A stretch of 64,000 nucleotides of DNA from Coprinellus micaceus (taxonomy: Eukaryota > Basidiomycota > Agaricomycetes > Agaricales > Psathyrellaceae), in the NCBI GenBank assembly GCA_951394405.1, contig OX596336.1, positions 682,001 through 746,000 on the forward strand, read 5' to 3'. The notes beneath the pieces are model-generated. The model made no database searches. It was not told where the DNA came from and worked only from the letters and a program-made list of their open reading frames with translations. Of this stretch, positions 36,443-46,502 are shown in pieces (the first letter of the stretch is position 1; the number at the start of each line of letters is the position of its first letter). The position numbers and the translations under genes are program-made.

Positions 36443-38253
36443 ATGGAACAACCGAAATCCAACGACTCTGTGCTAGCACATCTCGTGCACCCAGGGCTTC
36501 ACGAACAATATGCAGTGGTCAATATCCCAGACTCGAGCTCGTCAGCGAAACGGAAACGATCACCAGAATCGCAGCGAAATGGCACCCCACCGGCAGGGAA
36601 TGGTGAAGGCAGTTCTGCTGGTATTCTGGAGATAACTACATCAGGTATACCTGTCGAGTGAATCCCAGGTCAATCACTCAACGATCCTCTTCAAGCAGAC
36701 GAGTTGTTCGGGGAACCCCCAACCACGAGGCGGCGGGTGGAGGAGGGGGGATCAGTCGGCACAGTCGGTGAGTCCAGGACGACGATATGAGATATGCTTG
36801 TGCTCAAATCAGCGGTTCAAAGAGCAGATACATATGCAACCCCCCAATTCTCATTCCGATTCCATCCTACCAGTCGCACCAACACGGGGGCCAGAACCCC
36901 ATACTAGCTCGGATTACGACCGCCCGTACCTTCCAGCCCAGGCAGAGGGAAGCAGCGCCCGGAGGGCTCTGACACCCTACGAGCTACAACTGGAACAGAC
37001 TATCCAAGATTTGAACAGGCGTATCGATGACCAAGAAGATCAAATCTGGGGACTTGAAGAGGAACTCGACAGTCGCCGGCGGAACGAAAGCCTATTACAG
37101 CAGAAACTCAATGCCTCCGATAGGGAAGCAGCAAGAGCGAGAGAACAAGCGTCCCACCTCCGACACAACGTCGAAGAGCTTCAGAGAAGATGGACTCATG
37201 TCGAGTCTCAACTCGAGAAAACCCGTAGCCTGTTAACCACCCGGACTGAGGAGCTTGATATCGCCCAGGCTTTCGTTACGACTGTCGATCGCTTTTCTGT
37301 CGCTGAGGTCTCTGCCAAGGTCGAGCAACTCAACGACGATATATACCAATGCTCGGCGGTGCTAGCGGACTTGATTCTTGACCAAACACCCTCAACCGAT
37401 TCAGAGCCCGTAGCGGCAATGGTGGCGCTCGCCAGGAGGGCAATATGCGCTAGATACAATTCAGATCTAGCCTCGCGCCTCGAAGCAGACATTTCGCATG
37501 CCGACACCGTCCTCCTCGAAGGCCTAATACAGAACCTCCTTGTCGACCGATGTCACTGCATATTCACATCGATGTGGCTCGACAAACCACGGCGGAACAA
37601 GACCCTTAGTATCCTACGAAAACGGATAAGGCTCTCGCGTAAGTTCATCATGGATATACGGCCGTGGTACCCTTACTCACCCTTATCACTCTTCCTCGAA
37701 CACAGAAGAACCCGCTGTCGCTAGAAACTGGCTTGCCATGACCAACTCTCAGCTCAAGACAGCGAAACCGAACGATGATCACATTCGTCATTTCCTAGTA
37801 TGCTTGACCATTATCTCAGGATGGCGTCCCTCGAGTCCCAGCACCAAGTTCCCTCTACAGCCCCCAGAGGTGGTTGTGGAAAGGCTGCGCGAAATCACGG
37901 CTAAGATGATCGAGGTCAAGGAAATGGCCATCGAAGGCGTCCTATCAACCGAAATCGACCTCACGACTTATCCCAACTTTTCTCCCTTCGATGCGGCGCT
38001 CGTGAAGGATGCATATGACGTGGGGAGGCCGGGCTCGAGGGTGAGCGGAGCCTCCGACCCGCAAGATACTGTCGTGTGTACGACGGGGTTGGGCATGCGG
38101 TGTGTGAGGAGTTCCAAACGCTCTTCGTCCAATGCTGCAGTTGGTGGGGAGCGTCGGTACGACGTTATCATCAAGCCGAAGGTTCTGCTTTCATCAACCC
38201 TGGGACTGGAGCTAACTCAGGCGACGAGGCAAGACCTTGAACTTACCTCTTGA
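36443..38253 (+). CDS. Partner B: coiled-coil protein of the Hsp70-linked family
   Basis: ATG 36443 opens MEQPKSNDS ... SSSSAKRKRSPESQRNGTPP, with a basic cluster like those of D and G (possible nuclear localisation signal). An intron at about 36641-36691 joins DELFGEPPTTRRRVEE; the next junction near 36766-36830 is not settled. The main exon has a heptad coiled coil (LEQTIQDLNRRIDDQEDQIWGLEEEL onwards, about 36990-37210). The signature LLTTRTEELDIAQAFVTTVDRFSVAEV with VEQLNDDIYQCSAVLAD follows. After an intron at about 37640-37710 the C-terminal domain reads VARNWLAMTNSQLK ... GWRP ... EGVLSTEIDL ... VKDAYDVG ... CTTGLGMRCV ... IKPKVLLSSTL, stopping at 38253. It has A-to-V and A-to-V changes within the signature (FVTTVD for FMTTAD). 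Confidence 0.78.
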
Positions 38254-39020
38254 CTCTTGTTCGTACCAGATACCTTTAATCTAATGCCCAAGTGGATTAT
38301 GGTTACTCTCATGCAGGTGCAGTTGTCAATGTGACGCTGATATGGTCAGTGGGGGTTCGGTTAGCGACCGGAGATGTCAACAGTCCCGATTCTCTCCAGG
38401 TGCCTCTTACCCGGACTCGGAGGGCCAAGCGTAGCACTGCAACAAACCCAGAGATGCGTTTGTCACTGGCAATGGCCCCGCCTGAACTGTTCGCGCAAGG
38501 TTGTCAAGTAGGCGCTTGAGCGCTCAAATGAGAGAATCATATATGTGGCTAGCTACATCCTTTGGCGGTTCAACCTATATAGGATTGGCTGAGGCCCATA
38601 GAGCCTCGAGGGGGGTGAAAACGGTATCCGAGGTCGAGTCCACAAGCGCCCATAATGTTCGAGTGCCAAATGAGGGCAACGTGATGGCATCGACCACCGT
38701 TGCCTGCCAAACCTCCCTTTGTTCTTTACCACCACCCATGCGCCCCTCCAACGCAGCTAGCTTGTTGCAATGGCACCAAGGACCTCCCACCGCATTGTAG
38801 ATGCCAAAGTCAAGGGGACGAACGGCCGCGTTGACTCCATTTCCAATGGGACGGTACCACCGGGCTCTTTCAGCCAGGCTCGAAACAAACGAAGTTATGA
38901 AGTTCTTTCACGAGCGGCTGAAACAACCCAGGTCCATTGAATGCCACAGCAATGACTGGCTTGACCTATAAAAACCCAACGTCAGGTAGGAACGGCCACA
39001 TCCTCCTCCCACCTCCCGAA
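38254..39020. other. Intergenic region with promoter of Hsp70-like 5
   Basis: No gene supported. A TATA box at 38967-38973 precedes gene 5. Unlike the divergent promoters, no GTCAC/GTGAC element was found in the last 300 bases. Confidence 0.5.
38967..38973 (+). promoter_or_regulatory. TATA box of Hsp70-like 5
   Basis: TATAAAA in the context GACCTATAAAAACCC, 48 bases before ATG 39021. It places transcription start near 39000 and argues against using the in-frame upstream ATG at 38937. Confidence 0.55.
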
Positions 39021-41439
39021 ATGCCAGCCGTCCTTTCTCGCCCTGCGTATGAAGGCACGAGCCGCAAGCTCATCGTCGCCTTCGACATTGGAACTACATT
39101 CAGCGGGATATCCTATGCGTGAGTATTTGTTCTGGTTACCTTTGAATCTCACTGAACCCGCCCTTGGATGGCTTTGCAGTATCCTTGACCCCGGGAACGT
39201 CCCCAAAATTCGCCCAGTCACTCGGTCGGTCTTTTCGCTCATCGTAGGCCCATGAAGGTGTGCTGAACGGCGATCTCTATTTACAGATTCCCTTCGCAGG
39301 AGCGAGCTGGCGGGGACATCAAGATTCCGACCGTTCTGCACTACGACGGCAACAACCCAGTCGTGATCGGTGCAGCGACACTCAAAGAGGGTATCGAAGC
39401 AGATGCTGAGGAGAACGGATGGGTCAAGGCTTACTGGTACATTTCTACCTTCCTCACGCCGCGTCCCACCCTCACTCCCCATCTCGCTCAGGTATAAGCT
39501 TTGGCTACGTCCCGAAACGAGTGCCGACCTCAAAGGCGATCTCCAGCTTCCACCCCTTCCTCCCGGCATGACCGTCGTCGGGGTCTTCGCCGACTTCATG
39601 AAGTATCTGTTCGGATGCGCGAAGACGTACATCGCGGAAACCCATGGAGCGAAGCTTTGGGAGTCGGTGGAAGGCGATATCATCTTCGTCTTCACGCATC
39701 CCAATGGCTGGGGAGGGCCTCAGCAAGCCAAGATGCGCGATGCGGCTGTTCTCGCGGCCCTCGTCCCCAATACTCCTCAGGGCCGCAACCGTATCTCCTT
39801 CGTCACTGAAGGGGAGGCTAGTCTCCACTTTTGCCTTGCCAATGGTCTGGAGGCCTCCGAGGGTTCGGGTGTCGTGATTGTCGACGCCGGGGGAGGGACC
39901 ATTGATGTAACTTCTTACCATCCCACTTCCGCGAAGACTTTCGAAGAGATCGCCATTGCCAGATGTACGTCCTCTTCAAGGCTTTGAAGAAAGTAACTGA
40001 TCTTGGCTCTCAAGGCTACATTATGGGCGCGGCCATTGTCTCGATGGAGGCTGCGAAGTTCTTTCACGGTAACCATCTTCCTTCCCCTCGTGAATCAATA
40101 TTCTGAAAGAACTTCATCAGGTAAACTCGATGGGACCCGTTTCGAACCGGACATCCCTACCATCGTCTCCCGCTTCGACAGAACCACCAAGCACGTGTTC
40201 CGCCGCGACGACGAACCTCACCATATTCAATTCGCCTCTTTCCGAGAGCGCGACCCTGAACTCAACATTCGTGGGGGTAGGATCACCGTCGAAGGGTATG
40301 TCTGTTTCGTGCGTCTTTGACTTGAGATTGACCTTGGGCATCTCCCTTTCTAGCCATACCGTCGCCGAGTTCTTCCAGCCTTCCATAGATTGCATCGTCG
40401 ACGCTATCAAGGTCCAGAAGTCGACGGCTCACTTCCCTGTGAAGGTCCGTTAACCCACCTCCCTTCCGACCTCCTGGTCTCACCCATATTACAGTCTGCC
40501 TTCCTTGTCGGTGGATTCTCTGCGAGCGACTGGTTGTTCGAGAAGGTTAAGGAGCGCGTGGAACCGCTCGGGATTGAAGTCTCTCGGCCTGACACTCATG
40601 TGTAAGCGCTCTGTCTCTAACTATTGTTCGCCCTGCTGATACCCTTCCCATGTCTCTCTAGGAACAAAGCGGTCGCTAACGGGGCGGTCTCGTTCTACTT
40701 GGACGACGCCGTGACATCCCGAGTTGCGCGCTCCTCTTACGGCATTGAGGCCTCCCAGGTCTACGCCTCCTGGAACCCTGAACACATTCAACGAGCGCAC
40801 CGTATCAAAATCCACCCAGCCACCAATATACCCTCTCTATTCGGTGGCTTTTCCAGCATTTTGCTCAAGGTGAGTCTTCATCCCCGCCTCTCTTCTTGCT
40901 ATACTAATAGCCAATCTTCCCCCAGAACACAAGAGTTGAGAAAACCAAAGAATTTCGCCACTCTTTCTCTCGATCGAGCAAATCTCCGAGCCCCCTCAAT
41001 CACATTCAGGTTGACATTCTGTACTACACTGGGGAGAAGCAGAACCCTGGGTGGGTATCGGACGAGCCAGGTACGAGGTTCACCCCGGTCAATGTTTCGT
41101 GAGCGTGCTAACTCGTTTTTTCTTCAGACATGTTTCCGACGGTCTGCTCCATCCAGGCCGACGCATCGGCCGTACACAAGGTGGCCAGTCTCTCGTGCAC
41201 CGGCGCAACCTACTATACGATCTCCTTCGGAGTGGTACTGCTCTTTGGGTTGACCGAGCTGAAGGCTCAGATCGCCTATCTTGAGAACGGCGTTGAGAAG
41301 AGGTGAGTCCTCCTTTTTGACCACAATGTTGCTGAGGCTGACTTCTGAGTGACCAAGGGGCCCTGCCACGGTCTTGTATGATGGTGTCGTTTACGAAAAT
41401 CCGCGCGAAGAGGAGGGCCAGAACCCGTGGAGATCTTGA
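39021..41439 (+). CDS. Hsp70-like (HSPA12-type) ATPase 5
   Basis: The start MPAVLSRPAYEGTSR is followed by KLIVAFDIGTTFSGISYA. It continues with IKIPTVLHYDGNNPVVIGAATLKEGIEADAEENGW, FMKYLFGCAKTYIAETHG, FVTEGEASLHFCLANGL (about 39810), VDAGGGTIDVTSY (about 39880), FDRTTKHVFRRDDEPHHIQFASFRERDPELNIRGG, AFLVGGFSASDWLFEKV (about 40500), RPDTHV then NKAVANGAVSFYLDDAVTSRVARSSYG, and LLFGLTELKAQIAYLENGVEKR in one exon. The intron before GVEKR found in most paralogues is therefore absent. The C-terminus is longer than usual: GPATVLYDGVVYENPREEEG ... PWRS, ending at 41439. Partner C follows head-to-tail 376 bp downstream. With gene 1 it forms a separate, older-looking lineage (both have RPAY near the start and an altered 3' intron pattern). 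Confidence 0.87.
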
Positions 41440-41815
41440 ACGCTTCGTCGGCTACGATAATAGTGAGGCTATCGATAATCGCATTCCGTTGTTCTGCCAC
41501 TTCCTGCCACTTTCATACCTTACGTCGTGTAATCGAAGTTGAATTGAATTCTTTGCTTCATCCAGCGCGGTTCCTTGGAACACTCCTTTGCCCACGGCGA
41601 GTGGCTCACTGAGTCATATGTGGCGCGGTCTCGGTGCCCCCACTGACCTTCGTTGAGGGGCCCCCCATGCCACCTTTACAATGGGCCTTCGTCCTCCAAG
41701 GTGTCCACCTCCCCCGTGGCCCATGCGCCTTGACGCTATATAAAGCACACCCATGCCTCCGTCGACCATCATTAACCCCCCTCCTGCCCTGTCAGCCCTC
41801 GCCACTCAGGTCCCG
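41440..41815. promoter_or_regulatory. Intergenic promoter region of partner C, TATA box 41737-41744
   Basis: TATATAAA in the context CGCTATATAAAGCAC lies 72 bases before ATG 41816, so transcription would begin near 41768, downstream of the in-frame ATG at 41753. No GTCAC/GTGAC cluster is present, in contrast to the divergent pairs. Confidence 0.55.
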
Positions 41816-43504
41816 ATGGCGGCAGTCACTGGCGACCTCATGCGTTCTTTAAGGAACAAGTTCACTCGGTCCAAAAAGTCCAAGCAAGACAGGCCCCCAA
41901 CGCCTTTGAAGCCCTACGAGACGCGGAGCCGGATGTCCTTCGCCACGAATGGGACGGTCTCAAGCTCGACGACGATTACGACGGCGGCGACCGTTCATGA
42001 CGACCGTATGGAGGTGGACCAAGATATCGTTGATGGGTTCGAGCTTGTGAAGGGGAGGAGTGGCAATGCCACCGGCGCGCTGGACGTGCCGCGGGTGGAC
42101 GCCAGAGGTACGAGCGCGTGCAGTATAACCAATGGATCCGTGGCTGACGCTCCATGCGATAGGGGTGCTTCACAAGGTCATCGTTGAGAACTTAACCCGC
42201 GAAAAGGTTAGACTCGCAGCCGACCTCGACGATGCACGCCGTGCCTTGGAGGAACAGAAGGAAGACATGAGCCGGACGCTTGAAGATCATCTCGCCGATA
42301 TACAGGAACGAGACGTCACACTCCAGGAGCTCAATGCCAAGTGCAAGGATGCGATCGAAACGCGGGAAGTCTTGAGAGAGCAGTTGGAGAGAAGTGCTGC
42401 GACGGCGGCGGAACACGTTGCGGGGGTACAGAATCAAGCTGAGGAATACATCCAAGCCATCCGCGCCGATATGGAGAAGGAACGGAAGGAGGGGGCCGCA
42501 GTAGTGAAAGCGGTCGGGGAGCGGGAGAAGCGTATCAAGGAGTTGGAACAGAAGTTCGAGGAGGTCAAGAAATTGCTGGCGTTTCGGACAGAAGAGTTGA
42601 AGATCGCCCAACGTTTCATGTCGACGGGCGATAGCTTGTCCGTCAATGACATCGCTCGCGAAGTGGACGAGTTGAACGAGGATATCTATCAATGCGCCAT
42701 AACCATCGCGGACGATGTCATCGATGCAGGAACTGCTGGAGAGCTTTCAGTGGAGGTTGATGACGTCGGACTGGGGAGGAGGTTGGAGGAGGCCAGAGGG
42801 AAGCTCTCAGGGTATTTCGGAGAGGATCTCCTGCAGCGCCTGCACGCGGACGTCGTGAGTGGGGAAACACTTCTCTTCGAGTGCCTCGTCCAGAATATTC
42901 TGGTCCAGGCGTGCGAGGATGTCATCAACCATTCGTGGCATGGCAACTCCGAGGTGAACAAGTTCTTCGAAGAGGTTTGGACTGGGGTTTCTGACAAATG
43001 TACGTCCGCCGCCATATCTTCAAACGCACTATATTGATTTCTCCCGCTACAGATGATGCCGCGATTGCCAGAAGTTGGCTAGCTATGGCCCACCAACAAC
43101 TCAAAAAGCGACGCCTGGACAACTCTCCGCTTATGGAGGACCTCTTGACGCTCCTCGATGCGGTCGGCTTGCGCCGTAATGATCAAGACGCGGCCAAGAT
43201 CTCCGCGACCCTGCGAACGAAGGTGATTGACCTCACCAAGCAAGCTCAGAGGATCAAGGAGATGGTCTTCGAGGACGTGCTCTCAGTCACCGTCGAGCCA
43301 TTTTTCGTCGCCGGTGGTGCATCCTTTGACGGCATGCGGATGCAGAACCCTTATGATAGCCACGACGAGCCTGGCCAACTGGTCATTTGCTCCACCAGTC
43401 TTGGGGTCGTGTGCGGTAAGAACCAGGCGGTTCGGGAAGTTGTGTTGAAGTCCAAGGTTCTCCTACTGTCATCGCTGGACGCGGAGCTCCAGCCTCCAGT
43501 CTGA
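41816..43504 (+). CDS. Partner C: coiled-coil protein of the Hsp70-linked family
   Basis: Three exons, about 520 residues. Exon 1 from ATG 41816 is basic then Ser/Thr-rich (MAAVTGDLMRSLRNKF, then TRSKKSKQDRPPTPLKPYE). An in-frame ATG at 41753 lies upstream of the likely transcription start. The intron at about 42107-42163 joins VDARG to VLHKVIVENLTREKVRL, after which a long heptad coiled coil runs to about 42590. The signature LLAFRTEELKIAQRFMSTGDSLSVNDI with VDELNEDIYQCAITIADD follows. After an intron at about 42990-43052 the C-terminal domain reads IARSWLAMAHQQLKK ... EDVLSVTVEPF ... MQNPYD ... CSTSLGVVCG ... LKSKVLLLSSLD, ending at 43504. It is more divergent from the other partners, matching the divergence of Hsp70-like 5 just upstream. 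Confidence 0.83.
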
Positions 43505-43843
43505 ACTTGGAGAAGGGGAGCAAACCCTGAAAGCCTTGACGATTTATTTTTTGGTCTACTTCTCCTTCGTGTATCTTACCACTCCAGTGATGTGCAGTAT
43601 CATATAATGTCTATCTATTCACTCCCCTGAGTAATAATTGTGACTCAAGGCCCCGGGGTGGCCTCGATAACCTATCCGATACGGTCGAGGTCTTACATCA
43701 AGGGCAAACTTCATCGTACAAGGGTATAAAGTCAGGACATGGCCCGACTGTCGGATGTCCGAGCCTTGAGGTCCCAAAAGTTAAAACCCAACATATGATT
43801 ATGGGCATTGGGGAGCCTAGTCTTCGGCAACTGGGGCAAAACA

Positions 43844-43917
43844 TGGACACATTGGGAATTGAACCCAACACCTCTCGCATGCTAAGCGAGCGTGATAACC
43901 AACTACACCATGTGCCC
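43844..43917 (-). tRNA. tRNA-Ala (anticodon AGC), copy 1
   Basis: The minus strand folds as a complete 74-nt cloverleaf: acceptor GGGCACA/TGTGTCC, D-arm GTGT..TCAC, anticodon stem CTCGC/GCGAG with loop TTAGCAT (AGC), and T-arm TTGGG/CCCAA with loop TTCAATT. The B box GGTTCAATTCC matches the RNA polymerase III consensus. There is no intron. Its sequence is identical to the copy at 44119-44192. Confidence 0.9.
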
Positions 43918-44118
43918 TGCGTATCCCTGATCGGGCAATAATTTGGAAGCGCCGGGCGCCTATCAGGCCGGCATCGGCCCGGCAGGGGTAGATCGTCGCA
44001 GATGGCGCCAGACAAAGTGACAACCAGGTTCCCTCCCGGGATACAGCCTCAGGGCGCAGGAACCGTTCTTCTGGGGGGCTCGGGGGTTCCGTCGGCCGCT
44101 TAGGAAGGCCAGGAACCA

Positions 44119-44192
44119 GGGCACATGGTGTAGTTGGTTATCACGCTCGCTTAGCATGCGAGAGGTGTTGGGTTCAATTCCCAATGTGTCCA
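44119..44192 (+). tRNA. tRNA-Ala (anticodon AGC), copy 2
   Basis: Identical 74-nt cloverleaf to the minus-strand copy 200 bp to the left, in opposite orientation so the two 5' ends face each other. It is followed by TGTTTTGCCC rather than an immediate T-run. Confidence 0.9.
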
Positions 44193-44469
44193 TGTTTTGC
44201 CCTGCTCGCCACGACAAGAGTCGGACAACGATGTCGGATGGGGGCCGGGCCTGCACAGAGTCCAGACTCCACAGTTACCTGTGCAGTGTGCCTTGATTGA
44301 GCCCACGGACACGGAATTGTTTATTTGTTTTGCGAACACTTCCAGTCAACGACGGCCAGGCGAAAATGCGAAGAGAAGTGGCCCTGAGCCGAAAGAAAAT
44401 GACCTGGATCCGACACGGAAGGAAGAGCGTATCGACGTAGAGTATCTATATGATATACACAGAACAGCC

Positions 44470-46209
44470 CTACGGTGCGTCAGGTGGAGGGGGTGTCGTC
44501 AAGGTGGAAGCAAGTAACACCTTGCACTTGAGAGTGACGTCTGCTGTCTTCACCTTTTTGGCGGGGTTGGAGCCGGATAGGACTCTCTTGATACACTGGA
44601 CGCCGAGTCCAGTGGTGCAGATGGCGATATCAGGCGGAGAACCCGCAGGCGGTGACTTGCCAATTGCATAGGCATCCTGCATTATCCGCGTGTCATAGGG
44701 CCACCTTTTCCCGCAACGGAATATATCAATCTCAATTGACAAGATGCCCTCGTTCACCATTTCCCGGATGGTAAGCGCCTTCCTCAACACGTCGGCGAGT
44801 CTTTCGAGGACTGGTTCGGGAAGTGCAGAGCTGGAGGGGCTTTCTGATCGCCAGCCGCAAAGCGTCATCAAGTGAGAGAGCATATGAACAAGGCGCGCGG
44901 CGTCGACAGTCTCGACTTTCATTTGAGAAGACGTCATAGCAAGCCAGTTCTTGGCGATGGACGTTTCCTCTGGACTGAGAATCAGCCCTGTACCGACCGC
45001 AACATAAATGAAGCACGTACGCGACAGGACAAGCTGTTCCCAAACAGCTCTCAGAGCTTTGTTGACAGCCGTGTTCATCGGGCATATCGCTTGGATGAAA
45101 TGTTGGCAGTGGGCGGTACAGAACTCTTGAACCAGGCATTCGAATAGTATCGTGTCGTCTTGGGCAATATCAGCGATAAGCTTGGCAACGATGTCTTCGC
45201 CGTAGCGTTCCACGACCTTCTTGCGAGCCTCCGCCAGATCTGGACTATCTGAGGGCTGGCCCGGTCTTTTGTCCTGAAGCAGGTCTGAGAGTACGGCGGA
45301 GATTTGGTAGATGTCGTCGTTGAGCTGTTCAACCAACCGGGTGACGTCTGCTACTGAGAACTTGTCGGCAGTCGTCATGAACGCTTGAGCTATCGTGAGC
45401 TCCTCCGTCCGGGCATGCAGCAGGTTCTTCGCCTTTTCGAGACGGGTTTCCGTGTCCGCGCATTGCCGCTCAAGCTGTCCAATCTTGCCGTGTGCTTGCT
45501 CCCGCAGGTCATTCGCCTGCACGAGGTCTCGCTCAAGCCGGCCACATCGGTCCTGTAGGTTGAGTTTTATCTGGTGTTTCGTACTGAGATCTTTCCGCAG
45601 AGAACAGATTTCGTCCTTGAGAGACCCAATGGTGCCTTCGAGTTCCCTTCTCTGGTCGTCCCAAGTACCCATTCCTAGTCCTTTGGAGTTGCTTCCCTGA
45701 CCTCCAGATGGCGGTTTCTCTACGCTAAACGTGTTTGGCTGGAACTGAAGCGAAGCAGGGGGGAAGCTTGGTCGGATCCCCCGAGCATTTTGCCGGTCGT
45801 CTGTAGCCGTAAGAATTGCAACCCTAACAAGATTCGCTGAGCTCACCGCTGTGACTCAGGCTCCCGGTCCTTTGTCTCGTGTTCCGTGAATGTGAACTGG
45901 TATAGACGCCATCTTCACGCGGAAATTAACACAAGAAACCAATGGGAGTGCTACAAGCTTACATGCACCACGCAGCCGCATTTCGTCCCGCTCTTCTTCT
46001 GAGTCCGCGATAATTTCATCTTCCTCCGCGTCTGCTTCATCCTCTATGCAAATTGGATTGTCGGCAGAGTTGGTTCTAGGTTGACACTCCTCTGACCGTT
46101 TGCGCTTCAGAGAGGCATCAGAGACCTCTGGGGACTCCACAGGGCCGGGTTGAGAGCCAAAGAAGCGGGAAATGGGAGAAAGGAATTTCCCAATATGCTC
46201 GAAGGACAT
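44470..46209 (-). CDS. Partner D: coiled-coil protein of the Hsp70-linked family
   Basis: About 520 residues. Exon 1 (46209-45963) encodes MSFEHIGKFLSPISRFFG, a basic cluster SLKRKRSEE (possible nuclear localisation signal) and an acidic block NPICIEDE ... EEDEIIADSEEERDE. A proposed intron 45849-45962 leads to the main exon with coiled coil (RRELEGTIGSLKDEICSL onwards). The signature LLHARTEELTIAQAFMTTADKFSVADV with VEQLNDDIYQISAVLSDLL follows. An intron at about 44955-45015 precedes SIAKNWLAMTSSQMK ... GWRS ... EGILSIEIDIF ... MQDAYAIG ... CTTGLGVQCI ... LKCKVLLASTL, stopping at 44470. It is divergent from Hsp70-like 6. Its layout, order and N-terminal motif match partner G, about 12.4 kb away. 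Confidence 0.84.
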
Positions 46210-46502
46210 GGAGGTAAAAATGGTAGATCCAGATTCTATCGTGGAAGTCCTGGTCCAAGCCGAAGCGCTGGTCAACTTGTGACACCGACGCGACTGTGAC
46301 CTGACCGCACATGACTGTCACGCATGTGACTGGCGCGTTCGAAAAACCTAACCTTAATGACAGCGTCCCTTGTCCCAAACGTTGCGGTCTCACTCCCCCT
46401 CTGCTCTGACCCTTCGTATCTGGCCATCTGCTGAACCTGCTAGAATAAAAGCAGAAGAGGCTTAAATATTTTGAGAAATAGCCCTCGTTCGCGATCTTCA
46501 TC
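46210..46502. promoter_or_regulatory. Shared divergent promoter of partner D and Hsp70-like 6
   Basis: 293 bp between starts. GTGAC at 46279-46283, 46296-46300 and 46326-46330 and GTCAC at 46317-46321 lie within 52 bases, near the D side. A TATA-like AATAAAAG at about 46442 lies on the Hsp70 side. Confidence 0.57.

Larger units (their letters stand above)
43505..44469. other. Intergenic region holding two tRNA genes
   Basis: Apart from the two inverted tRNA-Ala genes nothing was recognised. The tRNA repeat extends beyond the tRNA 3' ends: GGGCAAAACATGGACAC at about 43834 and its reverse complement at about 44186. Confidence 0.5.

Noticed and set aside
38937..39020. Upstream in-frame ATG 38937 for Hsp70-like 5
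   Set aside because: It precedes the TATA box at 38967, so it would not be in the transcript.
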